64,000 nucleotides of DNA from Paralvinella palmiformis (Eukaryota > Annelida > Polychaeta > Terebellida > Alvinellidae), in NCBI GenBank assembly GCA_025642065.1, contig JAODUP010000951.1, forward strand, positions 274,501 to 338,500. The letters are read 5' to 3'. Position numbers and translations under genes: made by a program. Below are positions 33,240 to 47,300 of the stretch, piece after piece. How positions within the stretch are numbered: the stretch's first letter is position 1; every line of letters starts with the position of its first letter. The notes under the pieces were generated by a model. The model had not been told where the DNA came from and did not search any database. It was given only the letters and a program-made list of their open reading frames with translations.

Positions 33240-36200
33240 CTGAAACAATAACACATCATCGTCAATTCGTCATCTTCAATAATGCCGATATACTAAAAGC
33301 ATATTTAAAAAAATTGGTTTTTTAAACATTATTTAACTTTTTTTCTAATATTAAAGAAAATGTCAAAAGAGACCTACAGTGAATATCCAAACATCAACAG
33401 AAAAAATTCAGGGCCACCTGGTAGTCGCTTTTTAAGACATGCAGCAAAGCAAATAAAACTTGGAAATATCCAGTCTAGGAAGGTGGTTTACTGATCTGTG
33501 TAATTTAGCATACAATCATCAGTTCCCCAGGAAAACAACACTTCAAGTAGCCAATGTTAGAGCAATCTATCCAGTGCAACCAGATCATAAAAAAATCTAC
33601 ACCAACAAGTGACTACGAAAGAAATCAGTGGAGAGCTAGTAGAATCAGAGATCATTTGACATAACAATTAAATACTTCTGCGTTTCTCTTTCATACAAAC
33701 ATTTATGGTATTTTTGTCTAAAGCAATGACTTCCCATTAACGGCAAGACTTCTACTAGCCACTTCCTGGTGATAGCAAACATTATGTTGGTAATGGGTTG
33801 GCTCCGTAAAACTTCATACAACCAAATGGCATAGGGCAGTCGATGTTGTCAGCTCTTTGACAACAGCAAAAAAGCCGAAACTAATATTTACCGTGGTAAT
33901 ACTTTATCCAGGAATTATTATATCAAAGAGCAAATCATACAGCTCCCTACTTGCTAGAAATGTACCGAAATAAAGACATTTTGCTGAGGCTAATGTGAAA
34001 GATTTCTCCGAAGAACCTTCTCACAGAACATCTTAATACTGGAAATATGAAACCATGATGCATGTACAGCAGGCTGATTGTACTATCAGTGTGACAAGTA
34101 ATCAGATACAACGATCCATGCCAACATTTGATCACGTACCTCCAGAGATATCTGTCCGAACCATGCAAAGAATGTGCTGTATTTACACCGAACCCAACCA
34201 AAGATGTTACGCAGAAATATATAAGATACAATCTGAAAAATGAAGGAAAAAAGATCAGTTTTATATTACTGTGAATTTTTCTAATGTAGTTGATTGGTTC
34301 TCTCATAAACAAACAACCAATCAAAATGTGTTATTAGGACAGCACAATACCAGCTGTGCCATGGGATTGTCCTGTATATTAAAGCCAACAGATGATCAAC
34401 ACAAACAAGTTATTTTCAAGGATGATCTATTTTTGAATTACTTAACTTCCATGAATCTTTAACTGATATCTGTTCACTGTGAAAATAAAAATCGAATGCT
34501 CAGTATTCCACATGCTTCACCGCTTTACACATATATATAAGATGGCAAATTCCTCAGCATCACACTACACACAGTTTAACTGCTACTTACCGGCACAAAG
34601 GCTAGGTATGGATGAATTTCGTTGCATTCCTCTTTTGTTCGACAAAAGCCAATAAATATAGCATAACCCTGGAAAAGAACAAAAATACATTTGATGTTGA
34701 TGAACATGAAGAAAGATGCATTATTTAGACAGCTTTTAGGTTATTATGAAATAGTTATCATTGCATGACAAACAATAACACTTAAAGTAATATTTCCATT
34801 CAAAGCAACTTAAGATCATATATAAATTATATCGGTTCAAAGTGTTGTTCTAAACTAGGGCTTATTTAGTTTTCATAAATTTGTCAGCCTTTCTATAAAT
34901 AGTAACACATTCTGGCAAATTCTGCTCTATTGGCATTGCAGTAAGGGGGCTATTGAACTACCAGAAATGTGTAATTAAACACTTCTCTGAGTCACCAAGT
35001 AAACCTGCGTACCATATTTTCATGCCACTAGTAAGCGATATAAACACTTAAGTTGGCATGTGTTGGCCACGGGATGAAATGCTGAGAAAGCGTTGGGTAG
35101 TTTTAATTCAAAATGACAATCTGCGAGTCAAATTTATAATTACAGTGTCAATGTAAGGATTGACTGAAACAGTGAAAGGCGTAAATAAATTGTAAATTAC
35201 CAATATTATTATCCATCAGATCATAGATGATAATATTGGTAAATAAAGTGTAATTTACCATATTATTATATCCATAAATAATAAATTAAATTTACTAATA
35301 TACTGGACTCTATTCTTCTTCTTTTCGTTAAAATATAATTTTAGTGTGATTTACTATGAACACCACATTTTAACAGTCTTTGTTATGTGCAGTAAATATT
35401 ATTGTACTATGATTTACAATGTTGAATACCACACTTTACTATCATTTATAAAGTAGCAATGATGGATGATTAACATATAGTTATGATCTGATTTTCAGTT
35501 TTGGAATACAATTTTTCAACAGTGCTGACTTTTTCGGTGTCGAAGCAGAGTTAAACGTTACGCAGAAGTTAGTTTTTGGCATGATTATAACAGATCCGGA
35601 ACATTGACCTTTAAGGTTAAAATGGTGGGATTATCATGGTATTATCGCTCCAGCGGACCCCCTATAAATCCCACAATGCAAAGCGCGGCTGGTTTGTTTT
35701 GGTTTTTGACATCATCATGCTTCAGGCTTATCGGTCTACTTACCAGTAAACCACAGAAGCTAAAGCAGACGACAACCCATGAGATAAGCTTCGGCAATAG
35801 CAAGCCATCGTGTGAATCATCGAATATCTTCAGTTTCTTGGCGGTGAGTATACACAGTGCAAATACGACTCCATACAGAACACTCTGAAATAGATATCAT
35901 GAAGCAGAATGAATAGCATAGGACATCATCAACAAGAAATATGAAATTAAAACGTGGTAAATCAGATAATTAGCAATCTCTAAAACCTGAACCGCAATCG
36001 AGTAAATAAACGAAGCTTGCATGAAGCCTACACAACAGCAATAAAACACCAAAATGTAACTGAATATGGTTGATGTGCTGTATATTTAGTTACTGTGACT
36101 TCACTTCATAGGGATATGTTCTGTCAAGATATTTTGAGAATAATTACATAGCGATCCAGTGACCATCTAAACGTCCAATCCTGTACCGAGTCATCTGATG

Positions 36201-37169
36201 TGACGAACAGTGCTTTGATTGGATTTGTGAGGAATACTTTCTCAAAAAAGACCTGTAACAAGAAGCTATATATCATAGGCTAGAATTTATGGCACACATT
36301 GAAAATTAAGGTGGAAGTAAGAATTATAAATATTTAAATAACTGACAAAAAAGGGATGTGGTACTGGCAGGAAATTATTCAATCCCATATCTCATACCTA
36401 CTAGCAAAAATAAATACAATATTGCTTTTTAAATACTTGTTTTACAGAAAACAAAGATGGTGACAGGTCAGTTCCACTTCAAAATTATTTCAGTTATTTC
36501 TACAGTAAATTTTGTAAATTTAAACTAATTATAACTCCCCACTCATTGAGAAACACACAAGTAGTTCGAACTTTATGGAGATATACTTAAAATCACAATA
36601 GAAAATATTGCTGTGATAAGGCTACCGTGCACATATTCTTTTGTCGGCACTAATCTGCTTCTGCACAGTGTTCAGGCAGGTCGGCACGAAAATAATAATA
36701 AAAATGATAAAGTTGATTTTATTTTCCAGTGGCAGGTTTCAGCAGTTATTGGTCATTTTGTAAAACAAGTATTAAAAAAACAATGGCCTTACAGATAGTA
36801 TTAAAATATTGTGCTCAACATCAAAGTAAATAATAAGAGTGACCTAGATAGGTAGTGGTACATTTGTGCTCATGTGGAGCCAAAAATAATTTTTTTATAC
36901 TTTGAGAAACTATCAGGATACTCAAAGTGGTTGATAAAAACTGTTAGATCAGACAATAAAATGGTATTTTGTGTGCTGATCGCTTACTCCGACATTTATC
37001 AACTAACAGTAACAGCAAACCAATGAAAGAAGTGTAAAATTGACTTTATACTTACTTCAGATGCATATAACAAAGTAATGGCAACAGCTAGAGCAACAAT
37101 CTTTAATACCAGGTATAAATACTGCACTGAATGACCTGTAATGAAATAATAATTATAACACACACATAT

Positions 37170-37218
<49 letters not shown>

Positions 37219-37419
37219 GTAATAATTATGTTTTGGTAAATTATAATGCATATAAACATTAAGCAGAAAACAGATTAAACAACAAATGTTTATAATGTTC
37301 ACGTCCTGCACAAACTTGCACACAAATAAGCAATGGAGCTTTCCTTCTCTTCTCACCAAAGATGGGTGGCTAATTAACCATGAACTTATTCAGCTTAATT
37401 TGTAAAAACTTCTAAATCA

Positions 37420-37458
<39 letters not shown>

Positions 37459-40400
37459 TAAAAGAGAAACTGATGTTATACTCACTGTCTACTGAGGCTG
37501 AGGTGACTTGTGGCCATACAACCACAGTGAAGTAAAGAATCAGAAACCAGAATGAAACCAACGGGATGAAGTAATAAAACTGGTAAGGGCGATTCATAAT
37601 AAAACACAACAAGACAACGAGAAAGTTAAACCGAAACATCACCTGAAATAGAGAGACAAAAATGGTGACGTTACAAAAGTGATTATCACATGCTGGACAG
37701 AACTATTAACATTACGTTTCGCATAGTCACAGCTTCTGAAAGCCAGGACAATTCCTGATTTATGAGATTTTATACAAAGAAATATGTACAAATTGAATAT
37801 TCTAAATGGACTAACTGAAGAGTGTAACTAACTAGTCAATGTTAAATCTATTTAATGCGGTTTGACTAAGAAAATAATCATAATTTCTAACAAACTTCTA
37901 TCATTCTGCAAACTCCATCATCAATGGGGTTAAATCTAGACCACGCCCTTGCGCCATTGGCACAATTTTTCATCAGTTGTCGCCTTATACATTTACCCCC
38001 TGTCCCATAATGGCGAGCATCTCAGTCATTTGTCCCACTAAAAATATACCTGATGCGCCCGTAATTATGAAGTATTTGGGAAGAAAAATCTAAAAATGTT
38101 ACTTTGATTTGCTTATTAACATCTCTCATTTTAGCTCTAAAATGGCCTTTAAAATGCATAAAATGTCAAAATTTCTTGCAGGATTTAGAGCACCTCCAAA
38201 TATTTGGGGCCATGGCCCCAGTTACTAAATCCCTGATTTTAACCCTGCATCAAGAACAAAAATTTTTTTAGTCACATAGTCAAGCAGCAAACATTTACAT
38301 TCACTGTTATTATGGACGGATATTCTACTACAAAAATTAAATCTTTCATTTTTTTAACATTCATCAAACAGTACTGGAGAATGAATCTGCATAAATCATA
38401 TACTAAAATCATGTAGGATATCCTCTTGCTTCACTTTCCTCTCAACTTCCAAACATTCAGAAAAATTATTTGAAAAACTCAACTGATTTTAAGATATAAT
38501 GCACATAAACAATCGGGTATGCTGGGGAAAAAATTGTCCAGAAACTTTCATAAGAGACCATGAAAAATATATAGAAAACTATTGGCCACTGATACACGCA
38601 ATATTCTATAAAACTGCACAAAATACGGAGTAAAAACCTTTTCAAACACAAAAACATAATCAGTGCGAATCAATTCTGCCCAAGACCTTACCTTGCAGAA
38701 ACGATAGAAGCTAAAGTCACCCTTCATGAAGAAATAGTAGAAATTACCATATCCTGACAAGAATAGATAAGATGACACTAGCACACGAATCTGCATGTAA
38801 ATATGTAACACCTGTAAATAAGAAATTAGAAGGTTCACATGGTGAAGTACCATTCAATGTCTCAATACTTGATGATATATATTCTGATAATAGTAAAACA
38901 TTATAACATCATTAGAGTTGGAGTCAAACATTTAATTAGAATTCATAATTGTGTTATTAATTACAACACACTGTAAATGTAATTGTAATATGATAAAATA
39001 CTGAAATTGTAAATGAAATAATTATATTTTTAGCCGATCATCATAATAATGATAGTTAATCAATGGACCAGTTGCCAGTTCCCAATTGTTCGCTAGGTGC
39101 AGCACCGTTTTCGTCATATCTGATGAGGTTGGCTAATGAAAGACTTTGAAAACAACATAAAAATCCTACGATTTAAATCTAGTATGGAATATAGACACAG
39201 ATACCTGCCTTTGTTCTCACCAGATTGGCTCCACATATATGGAAAATCATTTTAATAAGAATATTCCTGCGGGCCCGCAGCCCTGTTTATAACAGAAAGT
39301 ATATAGGCCTGCCCTACGGGAGATCCCAGAGATGGCAGACAATCATGTTTGTTTACAATTATTAATTGCCTATTAACATCAATGACATGCACTTAAAATG
39401 AAAAGGAAGTACATTTTCTATTAGCTTAAATGGTTTTCCTTCCAAAAACAATAGTCAATTAGAAACAAATTTTGATAATTGCGAATAACATGTGGATTAT
39501 TACAAGGCATTTTCAGTGTTGTTGATCTATCAGCCTGTCAAACCACATGTCACTAGGGGTGCTATCAGAGGCAGTTTAGCAAGGGGTCGTATACAAATAT
39601 ATATTCAGATATAATTTGCATTTGTACTCGTATGTTTTCCCTGCTGATCAACATTGAGCAGCGAAAATGACAAACATGACCCCACACACATGTGGATGTC
39701 TGCCAATGCCATTTATCAAGACTCGTGACAGTGAATGATGGCTAGTCCAAGTCACTTATCTTATCTTGTTTATGTGCCATTCTAACTGACCTTTCCTATC
39801 TTTTAAAAGTTTTTCACGATAAAAATGTTTAATGCATGTCATTGGTTTCGGAAAAGTTGTGTTTTTTCTAATGTATGTATCGGTGTATGGATAGATCTAG
39901 GAGGTGAAGCGCCAGTTATGACCTCCCTGAAAGTCGAGACAGCACCCCCCAGCGAATGACTGTCCAGATCTGGCAACTGAGCCATTACAATCCAATTACA
40001 CAGTTTTAACATCTTCTAATTAGTCAATTAATCAGCACTTTGAACTGGATTATTTAATATATGGGTGATTTTTTTCACATTTTGACATGATTTATGATAT
40101 TTGTGAACCTAACTGTATTTGACATGGAAATTTGAAATTTAGGGTGAACTGTTCCTTTAACAATGAGTATCAACTCCTCTCAGAACTAAGCAAGAAAAGT
40201 GAATAGTGCAATAGAACTACAGTGAGAATCCGTTAATCCAACAAGGTTTGTCACATGATAATATGTCGGATAAACATGAATGTTGGAATGTTGAGTCACA
40301 CATTTTTAGATCATAAAGACACAAATGATTATGATTGGCTATTAGATAGCCACAGGCAATGGAAGCATCGTGTGTCGGTGTGCATGGTCAAGGATGGTTG

Positions 40401-43400
40401 TAATTGGTTACAATATAACAATTATCGTGGGTGTGCGGGTTAATTAACCAGTACTGACAACATATCAGTGTTTCTTGCATGACTGAACTAGCGGAAATAT
40501 TTGGCAACATTTTCATGTTGTCGGATTATCGAGGTAATTTTACAGTGAAATGTCACATTCTGTTTGCGAAATGAAGTGTCAGAGTTGGAATGTGGAACAC
40601 GTTTTTGCCGGATTAAAGAGTCAGTTATAATGGAGCTAAATCCGTCACAGATAATAAGGTGTCTGAAGGTGGATTTGCTGGATAAACGATGTCCAGATTA
40701 ACAGATACGATGTCCAGATTAACGGATTCTCATTGTATTATGCAATACTTCAAAGGTTAATGCACAGTAATTGGTTTCGGCTCTGTCCACTGTGAATGAA
40801 ACATGTCAGTAAACACCTATCTTATAATATCAACACTTCTGTGTAATCATCAAGTCTTGAAAGGCTATCCTATGAACAATTACCTGACTAGCTCCTGTCA
40901 AGTGATATATCAATATGACGAGCTGCATCCACCCCTTCCATTCATCTGTCTGATCCCTGTGCAGGAATGTATTCTGGAAGGCAATTTTAGATTCATATAC
41001 AAACTCGAGTGTAAATATGATTATGTAAAAAAAGTACTCAATTACCAAGTGAACTGCAAGCACAATAGTAAGAGAACTGCTAGAATTCTAAGAATTTAAT
41101 CAATACTAGATGGAAAAGGTTAATGCTCACATGAGGATATCTGGTATTTCAACCTTTTTTGACTATTTCTGTACAGTTGATCTCAAGAATGGACTAATAC
41201 ATGGCTAGTAAAATAATCAAAAAGGTTCTGCCAATAAAGATCCAGGTGATAATGCCGAGTTGTTCAGCTACGACACTGCTCGCACATGAGACCTATGGCC
41301 GAGTGGTGGTTCCCAATGGAAATAGATCCCATAAACATAGCTGTGGGCCGTATTTGAACCAATATATTGGAGCTTTTTAGCACTCGCAAAGTAAACAATG
41401 TCATCTTTTTGACAACAAGACGAAGACCAATGTACAAAAACCGAAATGTTCAACCCTATGCATTCATGCGTACTGCTCTGATGTGTACTACTCTGCGACT
41501 AGTTGCTACTGAGTGATGTGATGATAAACATCCTCTGATGTTGTGACAAACATACTTTTTAAGTGGCTTATTAGTGAGCTCTGGTGGCCTAGCGGTTAAG
41601 CACTCGGCACTTGGTGCCAACGGTCGCAGGTTCGAACCCCGTAAGAGGTCGAAACTTTTTCAGGGATTAATTTCTCGGCTCACTACATCGTGGGTGGCTG
41701 ACCACGTTAAATGGAGCTGCCGTCTCCACTGAATTATTTAAAATAAAGGGGGACGTTAAAAACCCCCTGAGGACGTAAAACACTCTGGCAGTGACCACCC
41801 TCAGGGTATTTCGGCTCCATCTTTCCGTACTGCTCCCCTGTGAGTGGTGGGGGAGGAGGTTTCTCAACCACTCCAACATAGAGGCTGTGCTGATTAAGCG
41901 ACAGCCTGGGGATTCTCCCCGAACACCAAAACCAAACGGCTTATTGTTAAATACTATCGTATAACTAACAACATACAAACCTGGTCCGATTTCTCGGTGA
42001 AAAAGAATCCGAGTATCATCAGATAGGAGAATGGTAGAAAGAAGTTCACATGTGTGTAGTATTTGTTTTCCTTCATAAAGAAATTAGTCCTGAAATAGTC
42101 AGAAAGATGAATAAAATCCAAATACACTGAATCAAGCAAGTGGGCAGTCATCAAATGGAAGATGAAATCTGCACAATAACATTGTCATATAGTAATAATA
42201 TATAACATTATTATAAACAGGTAGTAGGAAATACAGGTAACATAGATACTTAGATAACACCTAAAATCTGGAACTATATAGACTTAAACAATTTGTTTTT
42301 ATAAAAATTGTTCCAAGAGGTCAAATATCTTATGCCCATCAAATATCTTATGCCCATCTTTTGTGCACATAATAATAATAATAATAATGTATATTTAGTA
42401 AAGCGCCCTTACTAGCAGGAGCCATTCAAAGGTGCTGTACAAATAATATGTAATATAATAATACCCCAAATAATATGTCTGTAAAAACCCTGTAATGATT
42501 TAAAAGATAATAATTATTTATCTGTGAAAGTGACCTTAAATAGGTGTGTTTTTAGAAGAGACTTAGAATTTCCAAGAGACGACGCATTTCTAATATTTCC
42601 CGGCAACCTATTCCACAAAGTGGGGGGCTGCAACACTACATGGTAGGCTAAATGGGCCATTATGCCAATCACGGGTTGGATGCCTAAATTAACCTTCCAT
42701 CATCATAAACTAGATGTGTAAAATTCTATTTGACATGTATCTATTATCATCCAAGGTGACAATTTATTTATTTGATTTCAGATGTTGACAAACATGCATT
42801 TTGGATGTCGTCAAAATATTTTCACCGTCCAGCTGACAAGAATGATGAACTTTAAATAGCATGAACATATTACTATAGATGACAAAATAACGAACCTGTC
42901 GCACAGCAAGAAAAAGGACATGATGACTCCCAGTCTTGCCATGCTGGCAAAGAATTCGTACACATGGTTTGTACAACAACTACGTGTCTCTTCGATGCTG
43001 CCATCTAGTGTTGTTTGGTGTAACTTTGTGTATTCTACTCGGGGAGGGTTTTTTTTCCAGGGAGGTCTCCTCAGCCAGACTGCCATGATCAGATAGACCA
43101 GTAGACTGAAATGAAAAATTAGACAAGTACCAACGAATGCACCTGAAAGTGGGTGTTGTTGAGAATTAGGGATAATCCAAGTATTCTAATTTTTCGAGAG
43201 ATTAACAATACGCCTTAAATGGCTTCACTCCTGAAAATTGCTTCACCCCTACTGATAAAAAGAAACAATTCGGTATGGGTTAGAAACTGACACATTATCC
43301 AAGATGTTGCTATGTCTGATTGTACATCAAAGTAAAATAATTATTTTATAAGAAAAATTAAATACCGATAGTTGAATAATTTATTGTTAGTCAAAAGGCA

Positions 43401-44286
43401 GCTTTATTCTTACGAGATGTATTTTTTATTACATATGTTAGTGTCAGTTTATTCCACGAATACAAACAAACAGAGAATGCTACCAAATGCAATCTAAGAT
43501 AAATATTCCTGGATGAGGCCACCCAGATTTCAAGTTGGCTTTGAAAAAAAAGTTAATGGCGACCATCCCATAATTAGATATAGCCTCTCCCCATCTCTCT
43601 CCCTCTCACACAGTATTTTGAAAAAAGGTATACATAAGATGTTATGACTTACCTATGTGAAGAAGTTATTTTGTTTTTGTTTAAATAAAATACATAGACC
43701 TATATTAAATACAAGAATCCATGCTTTCACATACCAAACTGGCCACCACAACAGTGAAATAATTGGCCTTTTCTATTAATCAGTGTTTATCTTTTGATAA
43801 GCATCTAGACATCCCACCAGTGTGCTCATTCATGGACACATGTTATAAATGCATTAAGAATGCTATGGTTGTGGGAATCTATCTTGTATCACCTATAAAT
43901 TCATGCTTTCATAGGTGACCTGCATGTGTAGTCATCTTTTCTCCGGTGCTTTACTAGAGAGCTTATAGCATTTTTCCATACTACATCTGATTTATTGATA
44001 TATAAAGGTTTCCTATAATCCATGATGAAATTCCACTTCTGTGGTTTCAACTTCTGAAAGTGACATCAGATGCAAGATTACTCCTGAATCTTAACTGGCA
44101 TAGAAAGACAATTACAGATGCCACTGAGTGGAAATGGATAACACACCTTGAGATGAAAGATTGATTAATGGAGAAGAAATGGAAACTATTTTAATGTTTT
44201 GGTGCCAAATTTGATGCACAAAGGCACTGATTCTTGAAAATATAGTTCTAGATATAACACATAACAAACAAACAAAGCTGATCATA

Positions 44287-44327
<41 letters not shown>

Positions 44328-47300
44328 ATGTATACACCATTAATAAGAATGTGAGCTACATTAGTGTTGTATTCCAGAGAGCTAATATCAAATATGCCAA
44401 CCAGAATAATTCATCTACATACCTAACACCAAATATTCCAGCTGTTATTATCTGGAGGGTGGTAACAGGTTCAGAGCTGCTGCAGCATGTTCCATCGTTG
44501 AAGTTCATATGATCATTACAATATTTGTTCATAAGTATTTGAACATCCTGAACACCAAGAAATAACAGAAAATGAATGCCATTATCAAAAACAAATCACT
44601 CAAAAGGAAGGATTGGTTTACATATTAGTTTTCAAACTAAAATCACTCGAGGACAAGCTGGTGAACTAATACCACTTTTAACTGGACAGGTCACCCTCAG
44701 AAAAAAAAACCCTGAAATATGTAATGCTTAGAAATGGAATGTTCCACAATAATAATCATGAAAAATATACCTGATTTCATAGATATAGGGAAATAATCCA
44801 AATTACTGGAAGGTGGCCATTAAGGCTGAACCAGAAGCCAGATTTGAAGGTGGGAAGGAGAAACTCAAATGCTCTGATGTCATATGACCACTCTCTACAC
44901 TGAGATGGATTATAGTTGCTCTTGGGCATTAATATCTCAGCCATTCTCGATGTTGTGATATACATTTCACATTTGAGTCTGCCAGGTTCAAGTGACATCA
45001 GCATTCCGAAGCTTCCGGTCTCTGTCTAGCATCAAAATGGCTGCACCCGCAAGGCATTAAAAGTCGATTAATCAGCACTTTGAACTGCATTATTTAATGT
45101 ATGGGTGATCATTTTCACATTTTGACACCATTTATGATATTTGTGAGCAAAGCTGTATTAGTCCTGAAAATCTGAAATGAAGGTGGACTATCCCTTTAAG
45201 AGTGGGTTCTTTTAAATATTGCTTTTCAAATTGAAACCACTCCAGGACATTTCAGTAAACTCATACACTCATATCTGTAAATAAAACTCTTACCTCTTAC
45301 TACCTTTGTTACAATTCTGTTGTTCACTATTTATTATATCTAAGAATGTTACAATAATTCATAAAAATATTCTTCTTCTTGCTAATTTGTCAATTTTTTA
45401 TCTTGTTTTATTCAGTAGATTTTTTTATTTGAGAAAAACATTAACTAGAACATCAATTCATACAAACATTCAAGCAAATCAGGCATCTAGAACTATTTAT
45501 TGTATGTATGGATATTAAAGGCAGATGATTAGAAATCATCTTCTGAGGTTCTGCTAGATCCTGACCAATATCCTACTTCAATGCTAAATAAAGTTTTATT
45601 TCATGTATAAACACACCAAATAGCAAGAAATTCTAGTGGCATTTTTTTTGTAGAGACAATCTAATAAACTAAATACAATGATTTCCAAACAACTAAATGA
45701 AAGCTCAGGAATCATTAATCGAATGATTGACACATCATAAATTATCATAAAACATTATCTCCAAAGATTCCAACTCACCCATGTCAAAGCAACCTTTCCA
45801 GCATGTAGGCCATCTTCTGAGTCTGCATTATATCCTTGAGCCACTAGTCGAGAAGAACTCCAAAACTGTGCTTTACTTTTTGACCTGTGTAAATCGTAAA
45901 ATTGTGTTAATGTGCATTAAAAAAAAACATGATTACCTTAATTTTTTTAATTTCTTTTAGAGCTTACTGAACATTAGATAAAGGACAGTGCTATGGTCCT
46001 AATCCTGGCATTACCTAAGTTTGTGGGATGTTTCCATGAGAGTTGTCCATCACAGCCATATGACCTTGACATGATCAGTTCAGAGATAAAACAAACTCCT
46101 GACTCACTCACATCAATTTAATTCTATCTTTGGTATAAAGTGCCTCAGAGCAACCCACACTGATTAAAGTGCTATGTAAAATATTGTTCGTATTATTACC
46201 ATTATATTTAATGTTTATTATTTGGTGAGTACTTTATTTAGCCTGAGATTTGGTCAGAGTCTGACAGGTTTAGCAGTTTCTTCCAAATGTGGTTTATTCT
46301 GTTCTGTATCATCCTAAAAATAACATATTTTACCATGTAGCGGGGTTGCAGGGTTTTAGCCGGATGGTGGCTAAAACCACTAAATACCATGGGCAAAACC
46401 ACCCTGTCTAAAACAGGTTTTACCCACTAAAAGTGGTTAAAACTTACTAAACTAAACATATTCTCCTCTGCACATAAAATCAAAGTATAATTTTTCAAAA
46501 CTGTTTCTAATACAGTTTGACTCCTCTGATGCCACGGGGAGGGGTTGGAATAATAAGACTGTAATGATCCAGCACAGTAGAACGCATGAAGTGGCTAAAA
46601 CTGATTTGAGGAGGTGTGAAAGGTACTCACTCCTTTGATTGGGAAGTCCTTAGAGGTTTGGGTATCAATACAGGAGGTTGTTAGTTTGATTTTCATAACC
46701 AGTCTGACTGCTACAGTAATAAAAGTGCCCAGTCATATTAGTCAACGTGTTCAAAAGTGGTAGATGTAGTGAAAGAAACAGCGTAATATTTAAAACCAAT
46801 AATTTGAAGTGTTTCCATGGGGTGTAACTACTAAAAAAAACCTCCCCAGAATATTTACAACAATCTTACCAGTAGGTTTACTCAGTTACTGCTAGTATGG
46901 GATAGTGTGTTACTTCAGTGCAACAACCGATTAATTTTCGGCTAGACCAGTAAACCGACAATAAATGCGAGAAATCCTGCCAGCAATGTTATACCTACAG
47001 TTTGTTACGCGTTTTACGAAGTGCATCTTATGAAATCCTGAAAATAACTCACGATCAGGATGATGATGATGCTGATGATTGATGTTTTATGGCCAGCCAC
47101 TTTTGTGCACATGGTAGCCTAAATGGGCCGGGTGACCTTCAAAGGTAATGAAGCGAAGTCAAAGATGAAACACCCTTCAGATATGCCCATGCCGAGATTC
47201 GAACTCAGGTGGTAGTGATCTGTGGTCAAACGCGCTACCAACTAAACCACGGAGGCACCACACTCATGATTAGAAAAATCAGCATTGGACATAATTATAA

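Noticed and set aside
33947..34324. A 125-codon - strand frame overlapping CASD1 exon 19
   Set aside because: It is in the wrong frame: exon 19 (34140-34232) reads the conserved FFAWFG motif in another frame with proper splice sites.
35604..35888. A 94-codon + strand frame
   Set aside because: It is the antisense shadow of CASD1 exon 17.
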